Origin: Nocardia fusca NBRC 14340
GTDB lineage: Bacteria > Actinomycetota > Actinomycetes > Mycobacteriales > Mycobacteriaceae
Direction: 5' to 3'
Length of the DNA: 64,000 nt
NCBI RefSeq assembly: GCF_001618425.1
Contig: NZ_BDCU01000015.1
Location: 1-64,000, forward strand
The notes under the pieces are model-generated. The model was not told the DNA's origin, ran no database searches, and was given only the letters and a program-made list of their open reading frames with translations. Positions within the stretch are counted from its first letter, which is position 1. Every line of letters begins with the position of its first letter. A program made the translations under genes and the position numbers. Below are positions 40,391 through 49,607 of this stretch, piece after piece.

Positions 40391-40512
40391 CTTCTCCGCA
40401 AACCACGGTGGACGGCGTCGGCGGTACGGCCGGATCGATGGACCGGCGCCGGGCTACATCGCACCGGTCGGGCCCGGCTCGCCGCCCGCGCCGCGCGCGC
40501 GGATGTTCGCAC
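40378..40512 (-). CDS. Possible 44-codon Arg-rich upstream ORF of thiO
   Basis: On the minus strand, AGGAGGT lies eight bases before a GTG at 40512 that opens a 44-codon frame ending at 40378, thirteen bases into thiO. The product begins [20 protein letters not shown] and has about sixteen Arg. It overlaps the thiO start in another frame, so its translation could influence thiO. It may simply be a GC-rich chance frame; the ribosome site is the only evidence. Confidence 0.25.
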   Translation of the reverse strand: MRTSARAARAASRARPVRCSPAPVHRSGRTADAVHRGLRRRWRR

Positions 40513-40564
40513 TACGTTCCACCTCCTGCAACTTCTCCACGTTAGCGCGGTTACGGTGGCAACT

Positions 40565-41260
40565 GTGCAACCGTCCTCCGCTCGCCGACCGCTGCCCCCG
40601 CGCGACCGCCTCGCGACCGCCCGGCTGTACCTGTGCACCGACGCCCGCCGGGAGAGGGGGGATCTCGCCGAGTTCGCGGAAGCGGCCCTCGCCGGTGGCG
40701 TGGACATCATCCAGCTCCGGGACAAGGGTTCGCCCGGGGAGCGGCAGTTCGGCCCGCTCGAGGCCAAGGGCGAACTCGCGGCGCTCGCCGAGCTGAAGGC
40801 CGCGGCCCGCCGTCACGGCGCGCTGCTCGCGGTCAACGATCGTGCCGATATCGCGCTGGCGGCGGGTGCCGATGTGCTGCATCTGGGTCAGCAGGATCTG
40901 CCGCCCTGGTACGCCCGCAAGATCCTCGGCCCGGATGTGGTGATCGGGCGGTCCACCCACGACCGGGAGCAGGCCCGGCTGGCCGCGGGTGACGAGAACC
41001 TCGACTATTTCTGCACCGGCCCGGTGTGGGCGACCCCGACCAAACCGGGGCGCACACCGGCCGGGTTGGAGCTGGTACGCGAGACCGCGGCAGCGGCGCC
41101 GACCCGGCCGTGGTTCGCCATCGGCGGTATCGACGCCGCGACCCTTCCCGAAGTTCTGGCGGTGGGCGCGGAACGGGTGGTCGTGGTGCGCGCCATCACC
41201 GCCGCCCAGGATCCGGAGTCCGCGGCGCGTGCACTGAAGGCCGCGCTGCTGCACGCCTGA
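40565..41260 (+). CDS. thiE: Thiamine-phosphate synthase ThiE
   Basis: A 231-residue TIM-barrel enzyme that joins HMP diphosphate with thiazole phosphate to give thiamine phosphate. It has [54 protein letters not shown], and the anion-binding loop [14 protein letters not shown], then WFAIGGID. The GTG at 40565 is taken as start; in-frame alternatives are a few codons upstream. It is divergent from thiO. Mycobacterial ThiE is 222 residues. A stem-loop follows. Confidence 0.95.
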   Translation: MQPSSARRPLPPRDRLATARLYLCTDARRERGDLAEFAEAALAGGVDIIQLRDKGSPGERQFGPLEAKGELAALAELKAAARRHGALLAVNDRADIALAAGADVLHLGQQDLPPWYARKILGPDVVIGRSTHDREQARLAAGDENLDYFCTGPVWATPTKPGRTPAGLELVRETAAAAPTRPWFAIGGIDAATLPEVLAVGAERVVVVRAITAAQDPESAARALKAALLHA

Positions 41261-41293
41261 GCCGCGCTGCCGGAAGCCCGGCCCGAGGGAAAG

Positions 41294-41334
41294 CGCGCCG
41301 GCCGTGCCCGGCGCAGAGGGGCAGGGCCGGCGCG
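41294..41334 (+). terminator. Stem-loop after thiE
   Basis: CGCGCCGGCC at 41294-41303 pairs with GGCCGGCGCG at 41325-41334 around a 21-nt loop, 33 bases after the thiE stop; TGTTCC follows. It is a likely terminator. Confidence 0.6.
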
Positions 41335-41552
41335 TGTTCCGGCGGTGCCAAGGGGAGGTGCCCGGTGGAGCCCGGTCGCATCCCCGGGCTCTGGTTCACC
41401 GCGACGTCCCGCCTGTCGCGCAACGCGCCGTGCCCTGAGTGTTGACCCCGACGGCGCTTCGGAAACATGTCCGGGCGCCGGCTCCTGTAACGGGTGGTCA
41501 CCGGGCTGCGGTCCGGGCTGTCCAGCGTTCGGTGCCGACGTCGTCTCCGGCG

Positions 41553-41708
41553 TCAGAGCAGCCAGAGCACCGCGCCCAGTGCCGCGAGCACAGCGCAGAT
41601 CCCCAGGGCCACCGCGAGCGGCCGAGCGGTCTTCCAGGTGGTGTAGGCGCCGCCGATGAGAAATCCGGCGAGGGTGAACAGCAGAACTACGGCGACATCG
41701 GTGGACAC
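41553..41708 (-). CDS. 51-residue membrane protein
   Basis: A GTG at 41708 opens a 51-codon frame ending TGA at 41553. The product begins VSTDVAVVLLFTLAGFLIGG, then a turn (AYTTWKTARP), then LAVALGICAVLAALGAVLWL, giving two membrane helices with a basic loop (Lys, Arg) that fits the positive-inside rule with both ends outside. The length is short but the amphipathic pattern is gene-like, and it fills the gap between thiE and atuA. No ribosome site is strong. It lies on the opposite strand to both neighbours. Function is unknown. Confidence 0.55.
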   Translation of the reverse strand: MSTDVAVVLLFTLAGFLIGGAYTTWKTARPLAVALGICAVLAALGAVLWLL

Positions 41709-41770
41709 GGAGCCCTATTGTGCCTGGTCTCGGCGCTGCTCGAGGCTTCGACCCGAAGTCCGGAAATTAA

Positions 41771-41786
41771 CAAGCACGCGTGCTTG
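41771..41786. promoter_or_regulatory. 16-bp perfect palindrome before the atuA operon (TetR operator candidate)
   Basis: CAAGCACGCGTGCTTG is its own reverse complement and is flanked by TTAA and ATTTTTTA. It is 100 bp before the atuA start. The last gene of the operon is a TetR regulator, and sites of this shape are common for TetR repressors of acyl-CoA operons, so this is its most likely operator. Confidence 0.7.
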
Positions 41787-41886
41787 ATTTTTTACCGGTC
41801 GCCTGTGATGCTGGGGCGGTACGCGGACAGCCACGGGCGCATATCGGCGACCCCGCCCGGTGCCGCGGTAGGAGGCGAAACCGCTG

Positions 41887-43602
41887 ATGGGTGGTCTGGC
41901 GGCCGATCCCGACCTGATCCGGATCGGCAACTGTTCGGGGTTCTACGGTGACCGGTTCGGCGCGATGCGCGAAATGCTCGAGGGCGGGCATCTCGATGTG
42001 CTGACCGGTGACTATCTCGCCGAACTCACCATGTTGATCCTGGGCCGCGACCGGATGAAGGATGCCGGTCTCGGCTATGCCAAAACCTTCCTGCGCCAGC
42101 TCGAGGAATGCCTCGGGCTCGCGCTGGAACGCAATGTGCAGATCGTGACCAATGCCGGTGGCCTGAATCCGGCCGCGCTGGCGGAGAAGGTGGGGGAGCT
42201 GGCGGACCGGCTCGGCCTCGAGGTCCGGATCGGATACGTGGACGGCGACGATCTCACCGGCCGCGCCGCCGAACTCGGCCTCGGCACCCCGCTCACCGCC
42301 AACGCCTATCTCGGGGCCTGGGGTATCGCCGAATGCCTGGCCGCGGGCTCGGATGTGGTGGTCACCGGCCGGGTCACCGACGCGTCGGTGGTGGTGGGCC
42401 CGGCCGCCGCCCACTTCGGTTGGCAACGCACCGATTACGACCGGCTGGCCGGCGCGGTGGTGGCCGGTCATGTGATCGAATGCGGTACTCAGGCCACCGG
42501 CGGCAACTTCGCATTCTTCCGCGAACTCCCCGACCTCGGCCGCCCCGGATTCCCCCTCGCCGAGATCCGCGCGGACGGTAGCAGCGTCATCACCAAACAC
42601 GCGGGCACCGGCGGCGCGGTCACCGTGGACACCGTCGCGGCCCAGCTCATGTACGAGATCCAGGGCGCGCGTTACGCCGGCCCCGATGTCACCGCCCGGC
42701 TCGATACGGTCGATCTCGCCGCCGACGGCCCGGACCGGGTGTCGATCCGCGGCGTCGTGGGGGAACCGCCGCCGCCGACGGTGAAGGTTTCGCTGAACAC
42801 TCTCGGCGGATTCCGCAACGAAATGGAGTTCATCCTCACCGGTCTCGATATCGAGGCGAAAGCCGATCTGGCGCGGCGGCAGCTGGAGTCCTGGTTGCCC
42901 GAACGTCCGGCCGAACTGGACTGGACCCTGGCCCGGCTCGACCGCCCCGATGCCGACACCGAGGAGAGGGCCAGCGCCCTGCTGCGCTGTGTGGTCCGCG
43001 ACCCCGATCCGAACAAGGTGGGTCGCGCGTTCTCCGGCGTCGCGGTCGAACTCGCGCTGGCCAGCTATCCGGGCTGCAGTTTCACCGCCCCGCCCGGCAA
43101 CGGTTCGCCCTACGGGGTCTACCGCCCGGGGTTCGTCGACGCCGCCGAGGTCGCCCATACCGCCCACCCGCCGGCCGGATGCAAGGTCCTGGTGGGGGCA
43201 CCGTCGGAGACCCGCGAACTGGCCGAGGTCCCGGAACCCGAACTACCCGCGCCGCTTCCACCCACACCCACGAAACGGGTACCGCTCGGCGAGATCGCAC
43301 TGGCCCGCAGCGGCGACAAGGGCGGGGACGCGAATATCGGCGTCTGGGTGCGCACCGAGGAGCAGTGGCGCTGGCTGGCGCACACCCTCACCGTCGAGCG
43401 GCTGCGCGAACTACTGCCCGAGACCGCCGCGCTGCCGATCACCCGGCATGTGCTGCCGAATCTACGGGCGCTCAACTTCCTCATCTCGGGTTTGCTCGGC
43501 GAAGGCGTGGCCTACCAGGCCAGATTCGACCCGCAGGCCAAGGGACTCGGCGAATGGCTGCGGTCCCGTCATCTCGACATACCGTGGGAGCTGCTGCCGT
43601 GA
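41887..43602 (+). CDS. atuA: AtuA-family protein (DUF1446 plus AtuA C-terminal domain)
   Basis: A 571-residue protein with two domains. Residues 1-450 are the DUF1446/acyclic-terpene-utilisation AtuA fold: RIGNCSGFYGDRFGAMREML, LTGDYLAELTMLILGRD, TNAGGLNPAALAEK, VTGRVTDASVVVGPAA and GTQATGGNFAFF. Residues 470-571 are the AtuA-like ferredoxin-fold domain: LGEIALARSGDKGGDANIGVWV. AtuA is needed for citronellol/geraniol use in Pseudomonas; its reaction is not established. Here it is the first gene of the carboxylase operon and overlaps the next by four bases. The mycobacterial equivalent is the Rv0976c type. Confidence 0.88.
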   Translation: MGGLAADPDLIRIGNCSGFYGDRFGAMREMLEGGHLDVLTGDYLAELTMLILGRDRMKDAGLGYAKTFLRQLEECLGLALERNVQIVTNAGGLNPAALAEKVGELADRLGLEVRIGYVDGDDLTGRAAELGLGTPLTANAYLGAWGIAECLAAGSDVVVTGRVTDASVVVGPAAAHFGWQRTDYDRLAGAVVAGHVIECGTQATGGNFAFFRELPDLGRPGFPLAEIRADGSSVITKHAGTGGAVTVDTVAAQLMYEIQGARYAGPDVTARLDTVDLAADGPDRVSIRGVVGEPPPPTVKVSLNTLGGFRNEMEFILTGLDIEAKADLARRQLESWLPERPAELDWTLARLDRPDADTEERASALLRCVVRDPDPNKVGRAFSGVAVELALASYPGCSFTAPPGNGSPYGVYRPGFVDAAEVAHTAHPPAGCKVLVGAPSETRELAEVPEPELPAPLPPTPTKRVPLGEIALARSGDKGGDANIGVWVRTEEQWRWLAHTLTVERLRELLPETAALPITRHVLPNLRALNFLISGLLGEGVAYQARFDPQAKGLGEWLRSRHLDIPWELLP

Positions 43603-44750
43603 GTGCTGTCTGGAACACCGCCGAGCGCCGCGAACTCCGCGCCACCGTGCGCGCTTTCGCCGAGCGGGAAATCCTTCCCTATCAGGACGATTGGGAACGC
43701 GAGGGGGAAATCCCACGGGAACTGCACAAGAAGGCCGGGGAACTCGGTCTGCTCGGCATCCAGTTCCCGGAGTCCGCCGGCGGTGCGGGCGGAAACGGGA
43801 TCGACGGCGCCGTCGTCTGCGAGGAACTGCACTACGCCGGGGTCTCCGGTGGAGTCTTCGCCTCGCTGTTCACCTGCGGTATCGCGGTACCGCACCTGAT
43901 CGCCGCGGGCGATCCCGCGCAGCTCGACCGCTGGGTACGGCCGACACTGGCCGGTGACAAGATCGGTTCGCTGGCGATTACCGAACCCGGGGGCGGTTCC
44001 GATGTGGGACACCTGACCACCTCGGCCCGCCGCGACGGCGACCACTACATCGTCAACGGCGCCAAGACCTACATCACCTCCGGCTGCCGCGCCGATTTCG
44101 TGGTGACCGCCGTCCGCACCGGCGGTCCGGGCGCGTCCGGGGTTTCGCTGCTGGTGGTCGAAAAGGACACCCCCGGTTTCGCGGTGGGCCGCAAACTGGA
44201 CAAGATGGGCTGGCGCGCTTCCGATACCGCGGAACTGTCCTACCAGGATGTCCGGGTCCCGGTGTCGAACCTGGTGGGGCCGGAGAATTCCGGTTTTCTG
44301 CAGATCGCCGCGGCATTCGTCAGCGAGCGGGTCGGACTCGCCGTGCAGGCGTATTCGAGCGCCCAGCGCTGCCTTGACCTCACCCTGGATTGGGTGCGCA
44401 ACCGGGAAACCTTCGGCCGCCCGCTCATCGGCAGGCAGGCCGTGCAGAACACCGTCACCGAGATGGCCCGCCGGGTCGATATCGCCCGCGTCTACACCCG
44501 GGACGTGGCCGCCCGCGCCGCGGCGGGGGAGACCGATCTGATCGCCGAGGTCTGCTTCGCCAAGAACACCGCGGTCGAATCCGGCGAATGGGTGGCGAAT
44601 CAGGCGGTGCAGCTGTTCGGCGGACTCGGCTATATGCGCGAATCCGAGGTGGAACGCCAGTACCGCGATATGCGGATCCTGGGTATCGGCGGCGGTACCA
44701 CCGAAATCCTCACCGGCCTGGCCGCGAAGCGATTGGGATACCAGTCATGA
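43599..44750 (+). CDS. fadE: Acyl-CoA dehydrogenase (FadE13-like)
   Basis: A 383-residue FAD acyl-CoA dehydrogenase: ITEPGGGSDVGHLTTSA, ITSGCRADFVV, GWRASDTAELSYQDVRVP, ERVGLAVQAYS, and GIGGGTTEILTGLAAKRLG at the end. It should introduce a 2,3-double bond into the operon's acyl-CoA so that the carboxylase can act on a methylcrotonyl-like unit. The usual C-terminal catalytic Glu (YEG) position reads GGG here; the alternative Glu position in helix G appears to be Asp (CLDLTLDW), so the catalytic base is uncertain. The GTG overlaps the atuA stop, and the stop overlaps the next ATG. Confidence 0.9.
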   Translation: MSAVWNTAERRELRATVRAFAEREILPYQDDWEREGEIPRELHKKAGELGLLGIQFPESAGGAGGNGIDGAVVCEELHYAGVSGGVFASLFTCGIAVPHLIAAGDPAQLDRWVRPTLAGDKIGSLAITEPGGGSDVGHLTTSARRDGDHYIVNGAKTYITSGCRADFVVTAVRTGGPGASGVSLLVVEKDTPGFAVGRKLDKMGWRASDTAELSYQDVRVPVSNLVGPENSGFLQIAAAFVSERVGLAVQAYSSAQRCLDLTLDWVRNRETFGRPLIGRQAVQNTVTEMARRVDIARVYTRDVAARAAAGETDLIAEVCFAKNTAVESGEWVANQAVQLFGGLGYMRESEVERQYRDMRILGIGGGTTEILTGLAAKRLGYQS

Positions 44751-46345
44751 CGACACTGCGCAGCACCCTCGACACCACGAGCGGCGACTACATCGCGGCA
44801 GCCGCGGCCATGACCGCCAAACTCGCCGAGGTGGAGGCGGAATTCGAGAAGGTCATCGCGGGCGGCGGCCCGGAGAAACTCGCCCGTCACCGCAAACGCG
44901 GCAAACTGACCGCCCGCGAACGCATCGAACTGCTCATCGACGAGGACTCTCCGTTCCTCGAACTGTGCCCGCTCGCCGCCTGGGGCAGCGAATTCCAGGT
45001 GGGCGCCAGCACCGTCGCCGGTATCGGCGTGGTGGAGGGTGTGGAATGCATGATCGTCGCGCCCGACCCCACCGTCCGCGGCGGCACCTCCAATCCGTGG
45101 ACGCTGCGCAAGACGTTGCGGGTCAACGACATCATCCGGGAGAACCGGCTCCCGGTGATCTCGCTGGTGGAATCCGGCGGCGCCGATCTGCCCACGCAGA
45201 AAGAGGTCTTCGTACCCGGCGGCCGGATGTTCCGCGACCTCACCCAGGCGTCGGCGGCGGGTATCCCCACCATCGCCCTGGTCTTCGGCAACTCCACCGC
45301 GGGTGGCGCCTACATCCCCGGTATGTCCGATCACGTGGTGATGATCAAGGAACGCTCCAAGGTGTTCCTGGGCGGACCGCCGTTGGTGAAGATGGCCACC
45401 GGTGAGGAATCGGACGACGAATCGCTGGGCGGCGCGGATATGCACGCCCGGGTCTCGGGGCTGGCCGATTACTACGCGCTCGACGAACAGGACGCGATCC
45501 GCATCGGGCGGCGTATCGTCAAACGGCTGAACTGGAAGAAGCAGGGGCCGGCGGCGCGGGCCTCGGTGCCGGAACCGCGCTACGACCCGGAGGAACTGCT
45601 GGGGATCGTCCCGCCCGACCTGAAGATCCCCTTCGATCCGCGCGAGGTGATCGCCCGGATCGTCGACGGCTCCGATTTCGACGAGTTCAAGCCCCGCTAC
45701 GGGTCAAGCCTGGTCACCGGCTGGGCCGAACTGCACGGGTATCCGGTCGGTATCCTCGCCAACGCCCGCGGGGTCCTGTTCTCCGAGGAATCGCAGAAGG
45801 CCACCCAGTTCATCCAGCTGGCCAACAAGACCCACACCCCGCTGCTGTTCCTGCACAACACCACCGGCTACATGGTCGGCAAGGAATACGAGCAGAAGGG
45901 CATCATCAAACATGGTGCCCAGATGATCAACGCGGTCTCCAATTCCAAGGTCCCGCACATCTCGGTACTGATGGGCGCCTCCTACGGCGCCGGGCACTAC
46001 GGCATGTGCGGCCGTGCCTACGACCCCCGTTTCGTCTTCGCCTGGCCCAGCGCCAAATCCGCGGTCATGGGCGGGGCGCAACTGGCCGGGGTGATCTCCA
46101 TCGTCGGCCGCGCCGCCGCCGAGGCCCGCGGGCAGGCGTTCGACGAAGAGGCCGACGCCGGGATGCGTGCCATGGTGGAAGCGCAGATCGAGGCCGAATC
46201 GCTGGCCATGTTCATGTCCGGGCGGCTCTACGACGACGGGGTCATCGACCCGCGCGATACCCGCACAGTGCTCGGTATGGCCCTCTCGGCCATCCACACT
46301 GCACCTGTCCAGGGCGCCGAATCCTTCGGCGTCTTCCGAATGTGA
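44747..46345 (+). CDS. accD: Acyl-CoA carboxylase beta (carboxyltransferase) subunit
   Basis: A 532-residue carboxyltransferase of the methylcrotonyl/geranyl-CoA carboxylase type. It has RKRGKLTARERIELLIDEDSPFLEL, APDPTVRGGTSNPWTLRKTLR, VESGGADLPTQKEVFVPGGRMFRDLTQ, FGNSTAGGAYIPGMSDHVVMI, and the CoA-site GASYGAGHYGMCGRAYDPRFVFAWPSAKSAVMGG. It transfers CO2 from carboxybiotin to the acyl-CoA. The nearest mycobacterial match by context is AccD2. It overlaps the preceding fadE stop (ATGA). Confidence 0.93.
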   Translation: MTTLRSTLDTTSGDYIAAAAAMTAKLAEVEAEFEKVIAGGGPEKLARHRKRGKLTARERIELLIDEDSPFLELCPLAAWGSEFQVGASTVAGIGVVEGVECMIVAPDPTVRGGTSNPWTLRKTLRVNDIIRENRLPVISLVESGGADLPTQKEVFVPGGRMFRDLTQASAAGIPTIALVFGNSTAGGAYIPGMSDHVVMIKERSKVFLGGPPLVKMATGEESDDESLGGADMHARVSGLADYYALDEQDAIRIGRRIVKRLNWKKQGPAARASVPEPRYDPEELLGIVPPDLKIPFDPREVIARIVDGSDFDEFKPRYGSSLVTGWAELHGYPVGILANARGVLFSEESQKATQFIQLANKTHTPLLFLHNTTGYMVGKEYEQKGIIKHGAQMINAVSNSKVPHISVLMGASYGAGHYGMCGRAYDPRFVFAWPSAKSAVMGGAQLAGVISIVGRAAAEARGQAFDEEADAGMRAMVEAQIEAESLAMFMSGRLYDDGVIDPRDTRTVLGMALSAIHTAPVQGAESFGVFRM

Positions 46346-46353
46346 GGCCGGTC

Positions 46354-48390
46354 GTGACGAATACGCAGCAGCTGATCACCAGCGTCCTGGTCGCCAATCG
46401 CGGTGAGATCGCCCGCCGCATCTTCGCCACCTGCCGCCGGATGGGCCTGGGCACGGTGGCGGTCTATTCCGACGCCGACGCCGAATCCCCGCATGTCGCC
46501 GAGGCCGACGCGGCGGTCCGGCTGCCCGGGAACACACCAGCGCAGACCTACCTGCGCGCCGACCTCATCATCGCGGCCGCGCAGGCCACCGGTGCCGACG
46601 CCGTCCATCCCGGCTACGGGTTCCTCTCCGAGAACGCGGAATTCGCGCGGGCGGTGGAAGCGGCCGGGCTGGTCTGGATCGGGCCGCCCGCCGCCGCCAT
46701 CGAGGAGATGGGTTCCAAGGTCGCGTCCAAGAAGATGATGGACGCCGCCGGGGTGCCGGTGCTGGCCGAGCTCGACCCGGACGAGGTCACCGAAGCCCAA
46801 CTCCCGGTGCTGATCAAGGCTTCCGCCGGTGGTGGCGGTCGCGGTATGCGGGTGGTGCGCGACCTGGCCGAACTCCCCGGGCAATTGGACGGCGCCCGCC
46901 GGGAGGCCGAATCGGCATTCGGCGACCCCACCGTCTTCTGCGAGCGCTATCTGGAGACCGGCCGCCATATCGAGGTCCAGGTGCTGGCCGATACGCACGG
47001 CACCATCTGGGCCGTCGGCGAACGGGAGTGCTCGATCCAGCGCCGGCACCAGAAGGTCGTCGAAGAGGCGCCGTCTCCGCTGGTGGAACGTATCGATGCC
47101 GGTCGGGGACCGGATTCGGGACCCGGTATGCGGGACCGCCTGTTCGAGGCGGCCCGCCAGGCCGCCGCCGCCATCGGCTACACCGGCGCCGGTACCGTCG
47201 AATTCCTGGCCGACGAGGACGGTGAGTTCTTCTTCCTGGAGATGAACACCCGCCTCCAGGTGGAGCATCCGGTCACCGAATGCACCACCGGTCTGGACCT
47301 GGTCCAGTTGCAGCTGGAGGTGGCCCAGGGGCACCGGCTGCCTCCGCAACCGCCTGCCCTGCGTGGCCATTCGATCGAGGTCCGGCTCTATGCCGAGGAC
47401 CCCGCGCAGGATTGGCAGCCGCAGAGCGGAACCGTGCATCGGATGGAGATCCCCGGAGTCGCGGCGGAATTCGACCTTCTCGACCGCCCCGGGGTCCGGC
47501 TGGATTCCGGCGTGGTCGACGGTTCGGTGGTCGGGGTGCACTACGACCCCATGCTCGCCAAGGTCATCTCCTACGGCCGCACCCGAGCGGAGGCGGCCCG
47601 GCTGCTGGCCGGCGCCCTGCACCGGGCCCGGATCCACGGCCTGGTCACCAACCGCGACCTGCTGGTCCGGGTCCTGCGCCACCCGGCCTTCCTGGCCGGC
47701 GATACCGATACCGCGTTCTTCGCCACGCACGGGCTGGACGCCTTGGCCGCGCCCCTGGCGGGCGCGGACGAGGAGGAACTGTCGATCGTGGCGGCCGCGT
47801 TCGCCGAAGCGGCCGCCAACCGGGCGCGCGCCGGTGTGGTCGCGGGTGTACCGAGCGGCTGGCGCAATCTGCCGTCGCAGGCGCAACGCAAGTCCTACGA
47901 AAGCCGCGCCACCGGTACGCACGATATCGACTACCGGTTCACCCGCGGTGGGGTGGAGGTCGCCGGGTACGACGGTCTGGAATTGATCTCCGCCGCTCCC
48001 GATCAGGTGGTGCTGGCGGTGCCCGGTGCGCACGGCCCGGTCCGGCGGCAATTCGCCGTCGCCCGCTACGACGATCTGGTCTGTGTGGATTCCGCGCTCG
48101 GTCCGGTATCGGCGCGCCGCCTGCCGCGGTTCACCGACCCCGCCGACCAGGTGGCCACCGGGTCCCTGCTGGCGCCCATGCCGGGCAGCGTGATCCGGCT
48201 GGGCGCCGAGGTCGGCAGTTCGGTGACCGCCGGTCAGCCGATCCTGTGGCTGGAGGCCATGAAGATGGAGCACACCATCGCCGCGCCCGCCGCCGGTGTG
48301 CTCAGTGCCGTGAATGTCGAAGTCGGCCAACAGGTCGACGTGGGTGCCGTTCTCGCCGTGGTGGATCCCGCCACCGAAAACCAGGAGTAG
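46354..48390 (+). CDS. accA: Acyl-CoA carboxylase alpha subunit (biotin carboxylase plus biotin carrier)
   Basis: A 678-residue subunit. The biotin carboxylase part (residues 10-460) begins ITSVLVANRGEIARRIFATCRR and shows ASAGGGGRGMRVV, ERECSIQRRHQKVVEEAPSP and NTRLQVEHPVTE. A BT-type middle domain follows, and the carrier domain is at the C-terminus with the biotinylation site WLEAMKMEHTIAA (Lys about 637). It should act with the beta subunit upstream. The GTG at 46354 is chosen because GAGG is six bases before it; a GTG at 46342 overlapping the accD stop is possible. The mycobacterial match by context is AccA2. Confidence 0.92.
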   Translation: MTNTQQLITSVLVANRGEIARRIFATCRRMGLGTVAVYSDADAESPHVAEADAAVRLPGNTPAQTYLRADLIIAAAQATGADAVHPGYGFLSENAEFARAVEAAGLVWIGPPAAAIEEMGSKVASKKMMDAAGVPVLAELDPDEVTEAQLPVLIKASAGGGGRGMRVVRDLAELPGQLDGARREAESAFGDPTVFCERYLETGRHIEVQVLADTHGTIWAVGERECSIQRRHQKVVEEAPSPLVERIDAGRGPDSGPGMRDRLFEAARQAAAAIGYTGAGTVEFLADEDGEFFFLEMNTRLQVEHPVTECTTGLDLVQLQLEVAQGHRLPPQPPALRGHSIEVRLYAEDPAQDWQPQSGTVHRMEIPGVAAEFDLLDRPGVRLDSGVVDGSVVGVHYDPMLAKVISYGRTRAEAARLLAGALHRARIHGLVTNRDLLVRVLRHPAFLAGDTDTAFFATHGLDALAAPLAGADEEELSIVAAAFAEAAANRARAGVVAGVPSGWRNLPSQAQRKSYESRATGTHDIDYRFTRGGVEVAGYDGLELISAAPDQVVLAVPGAHGPVRRQFAVARYDDLVCVDSALGPVSARRLPRFTDPADQVATGSLLAPMPGSVIRLGAEVGSSVTAGQPILWLEAMKMEHTIAAPAAGVLSAVNVEVGQQVDVGAVLAVVDPATENQE

Positions 48391-48393
48391 GCA

Positions 48394-49554
48394 ATGAGCT
48401 TCATCGAATCCGACGAACGCAAAGAACTGCGCGCCGCCGTGGCCGCGCTGGCCGCCAAGTACAACTACCGCGATTACGTGCTGCCCCGGGCGCGCAAGAG
48501 CGAACCGCTGGACGAACTGTGGGCCGAGGCCGGGAAGCTGGGCTTCCTCGGGGTGAACCTGCCGGAGGAGTACGGGGGCGGCGGGGCCGGCATGTACGAA
48601 CTCGCGCTGGTGATGGAGGAGCTGTCCGCGCAGGGTGCCGGTCTGCTGCTCATGGTGGTCTCGCCCGCCATCTGCGGCACCATCATCACCAAATACGGCA
48701 CCGACGAGCAGAAGGCCGAATGGCTGCCCAAGCTCTCCGACGGTTCGGCCAAGATGGTCTTCGGTATCACCGAACCCGACGCCGGGTCCAATTCGCACCA
48801 GATCACCACCACCGCCCGCCGCGACGGTGACGACTGGCTGCTCACCGGTCGCAAGATCTTCATCTCCGGCGTCGACCAGGCCGAGGCGGTGCTGATCGTC
48901 GCGCGCACCTCCGACCACAAGACGGGCAAGCTGAAGCCCGCTCTGTTCATCGTCCCCACCGATGCGCCCGGGTTCGAGAAGACCCCGCAGGATATGGACA
49001 TCATCGAACCGGACCACCAGTTCACCCTGTTCCTCGACGATGTCCGGCTGCCCTCGACCGCCCTGGTCGGTAAAGAGGACGCCGCCCTCATGCAGCTGTT
49101 CGCGGGCCTGAACCCGGAGCGGATCATGGGCGCCGCCATGGCGGTCGGCGTCGGCCGCTACGCCCTGGACCGCGCGGTCGAGTACGCCAACGAACGCACA
49201 GTCTGGAAGACCCCCATCGGCGCGCATCAGGGCATCGCGCATCCGCTGGCGCAGGTGAAGATCGAACTGGAGCTGGCCCGGCTGATGATGCTCAAGGCCG
49301 CCACCCTCTACGACGCCGGTGACGAGATGGGGGCCGCCGAGGCCGCCAACATGGCCAAATACGCGGCCGCCGAGGCCAGTATCAAAGCCCTCGACCAGGC
49401 CATCCAGACGCACGGTGGCTCCGGCCTGACCTCGGAATACGGCCTGGCCGCCATGCTCGGCGCGGCCCGGATCGCGCGGGTGGCCCCGGTGAGCCGGGAA
49501 ATGATCCTCAACTTCGTCGCCCAGCATTCGCTGGGCCTGCCGAAGTCCTACTGA
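48394..49554 (+). CDS. fadE: Acyl-CoA dehydrogenase (FadE12-like)
   Basis: A 386-residue acyl-CoA dehydrogenase, starting four bases after the alpha-subunit gene. It shows FGITEPDAGSNSHQITTTAR, ISGVDQAEAVLIVAR, DHQFTLFLDDVRLP, NPERIMGAAMAVGVGRYALDRAVEYANER and QTHGGSGLTSEYGLAAMLG, and ends ILNFVAQHSLGLPKSY. As in the first fadE, the expected catalytic Glu places are occupied by Asp or Pro, so the base is not obvious. It would act in a second dehydrogenation or on a shorter chain. The C-terminus matches the mycobacterial FadE12 type. Confidence 0.9.
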   Translation: MSFIESDERKELRAAVAALAAKYNYRDYVLPRARKSEPLDELWAEAGKLGFLGVNLPEEYGGGGAGMYELALVMEELSAQGAGLLLMVVSPAICGTIITKYGTDEQKAEWLPKLSDGSAKMVFGITEPDAGSNSHQITTTARRDGDDWLLTGRKIFISGVDQAEAVLIVARTSDHKTGKLKPALFIVPTDAPGFEKTPQDMDIIEPDHQFTLFLDDVRLPSTALVGKEDAALMQLFAGLNPERIMGAAMAVGVGRYALDRAVEYANERTVWKTPIGAHQGIAHPLAQVKIELELARLMMLKAATLYDAGDEMGAAEAANMAKYAAAEASIKALDQAIQTHGGSGLTSEYGLAAMLGAARIARVAPVSREMILNFVAQHSLGLPKSY

Positions 49555-49562
49555 CCACCGGC

Positions 49563-49586
49563 GGGCCGGGGTTCGCGCCCCGGCCC
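49563..49586. promoter_or_regulatory. Stem-loop inside the operon between fadE and echA
   Basis: GGGCCGGGG at 49563-49571 pairs with CCCCGGCCC at 49578-49586 around the loop TTCGCG, between the second fadE and echA. It may modulate read-through or protect the 5' part of the transcript. Confidence 0.5.
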
Positions 49587-49607
49587 CGCCGAGAAAGGCA
49601 GGCCGCC

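Noticed and set aside
40391..40564. TPP riboswitch between thiO and thiE
   Set aside because: Neither strand shows the CTGAGA and GAACCTGA-like blocks; a model search would be decisive.
46228..49527. A 1099-codon open frame antisense to the carboxylase and dehydrogenase genes
   Set aside because: It covers several verified genes on the other strand and has no recognisable motif; it is a high-GC artefact.
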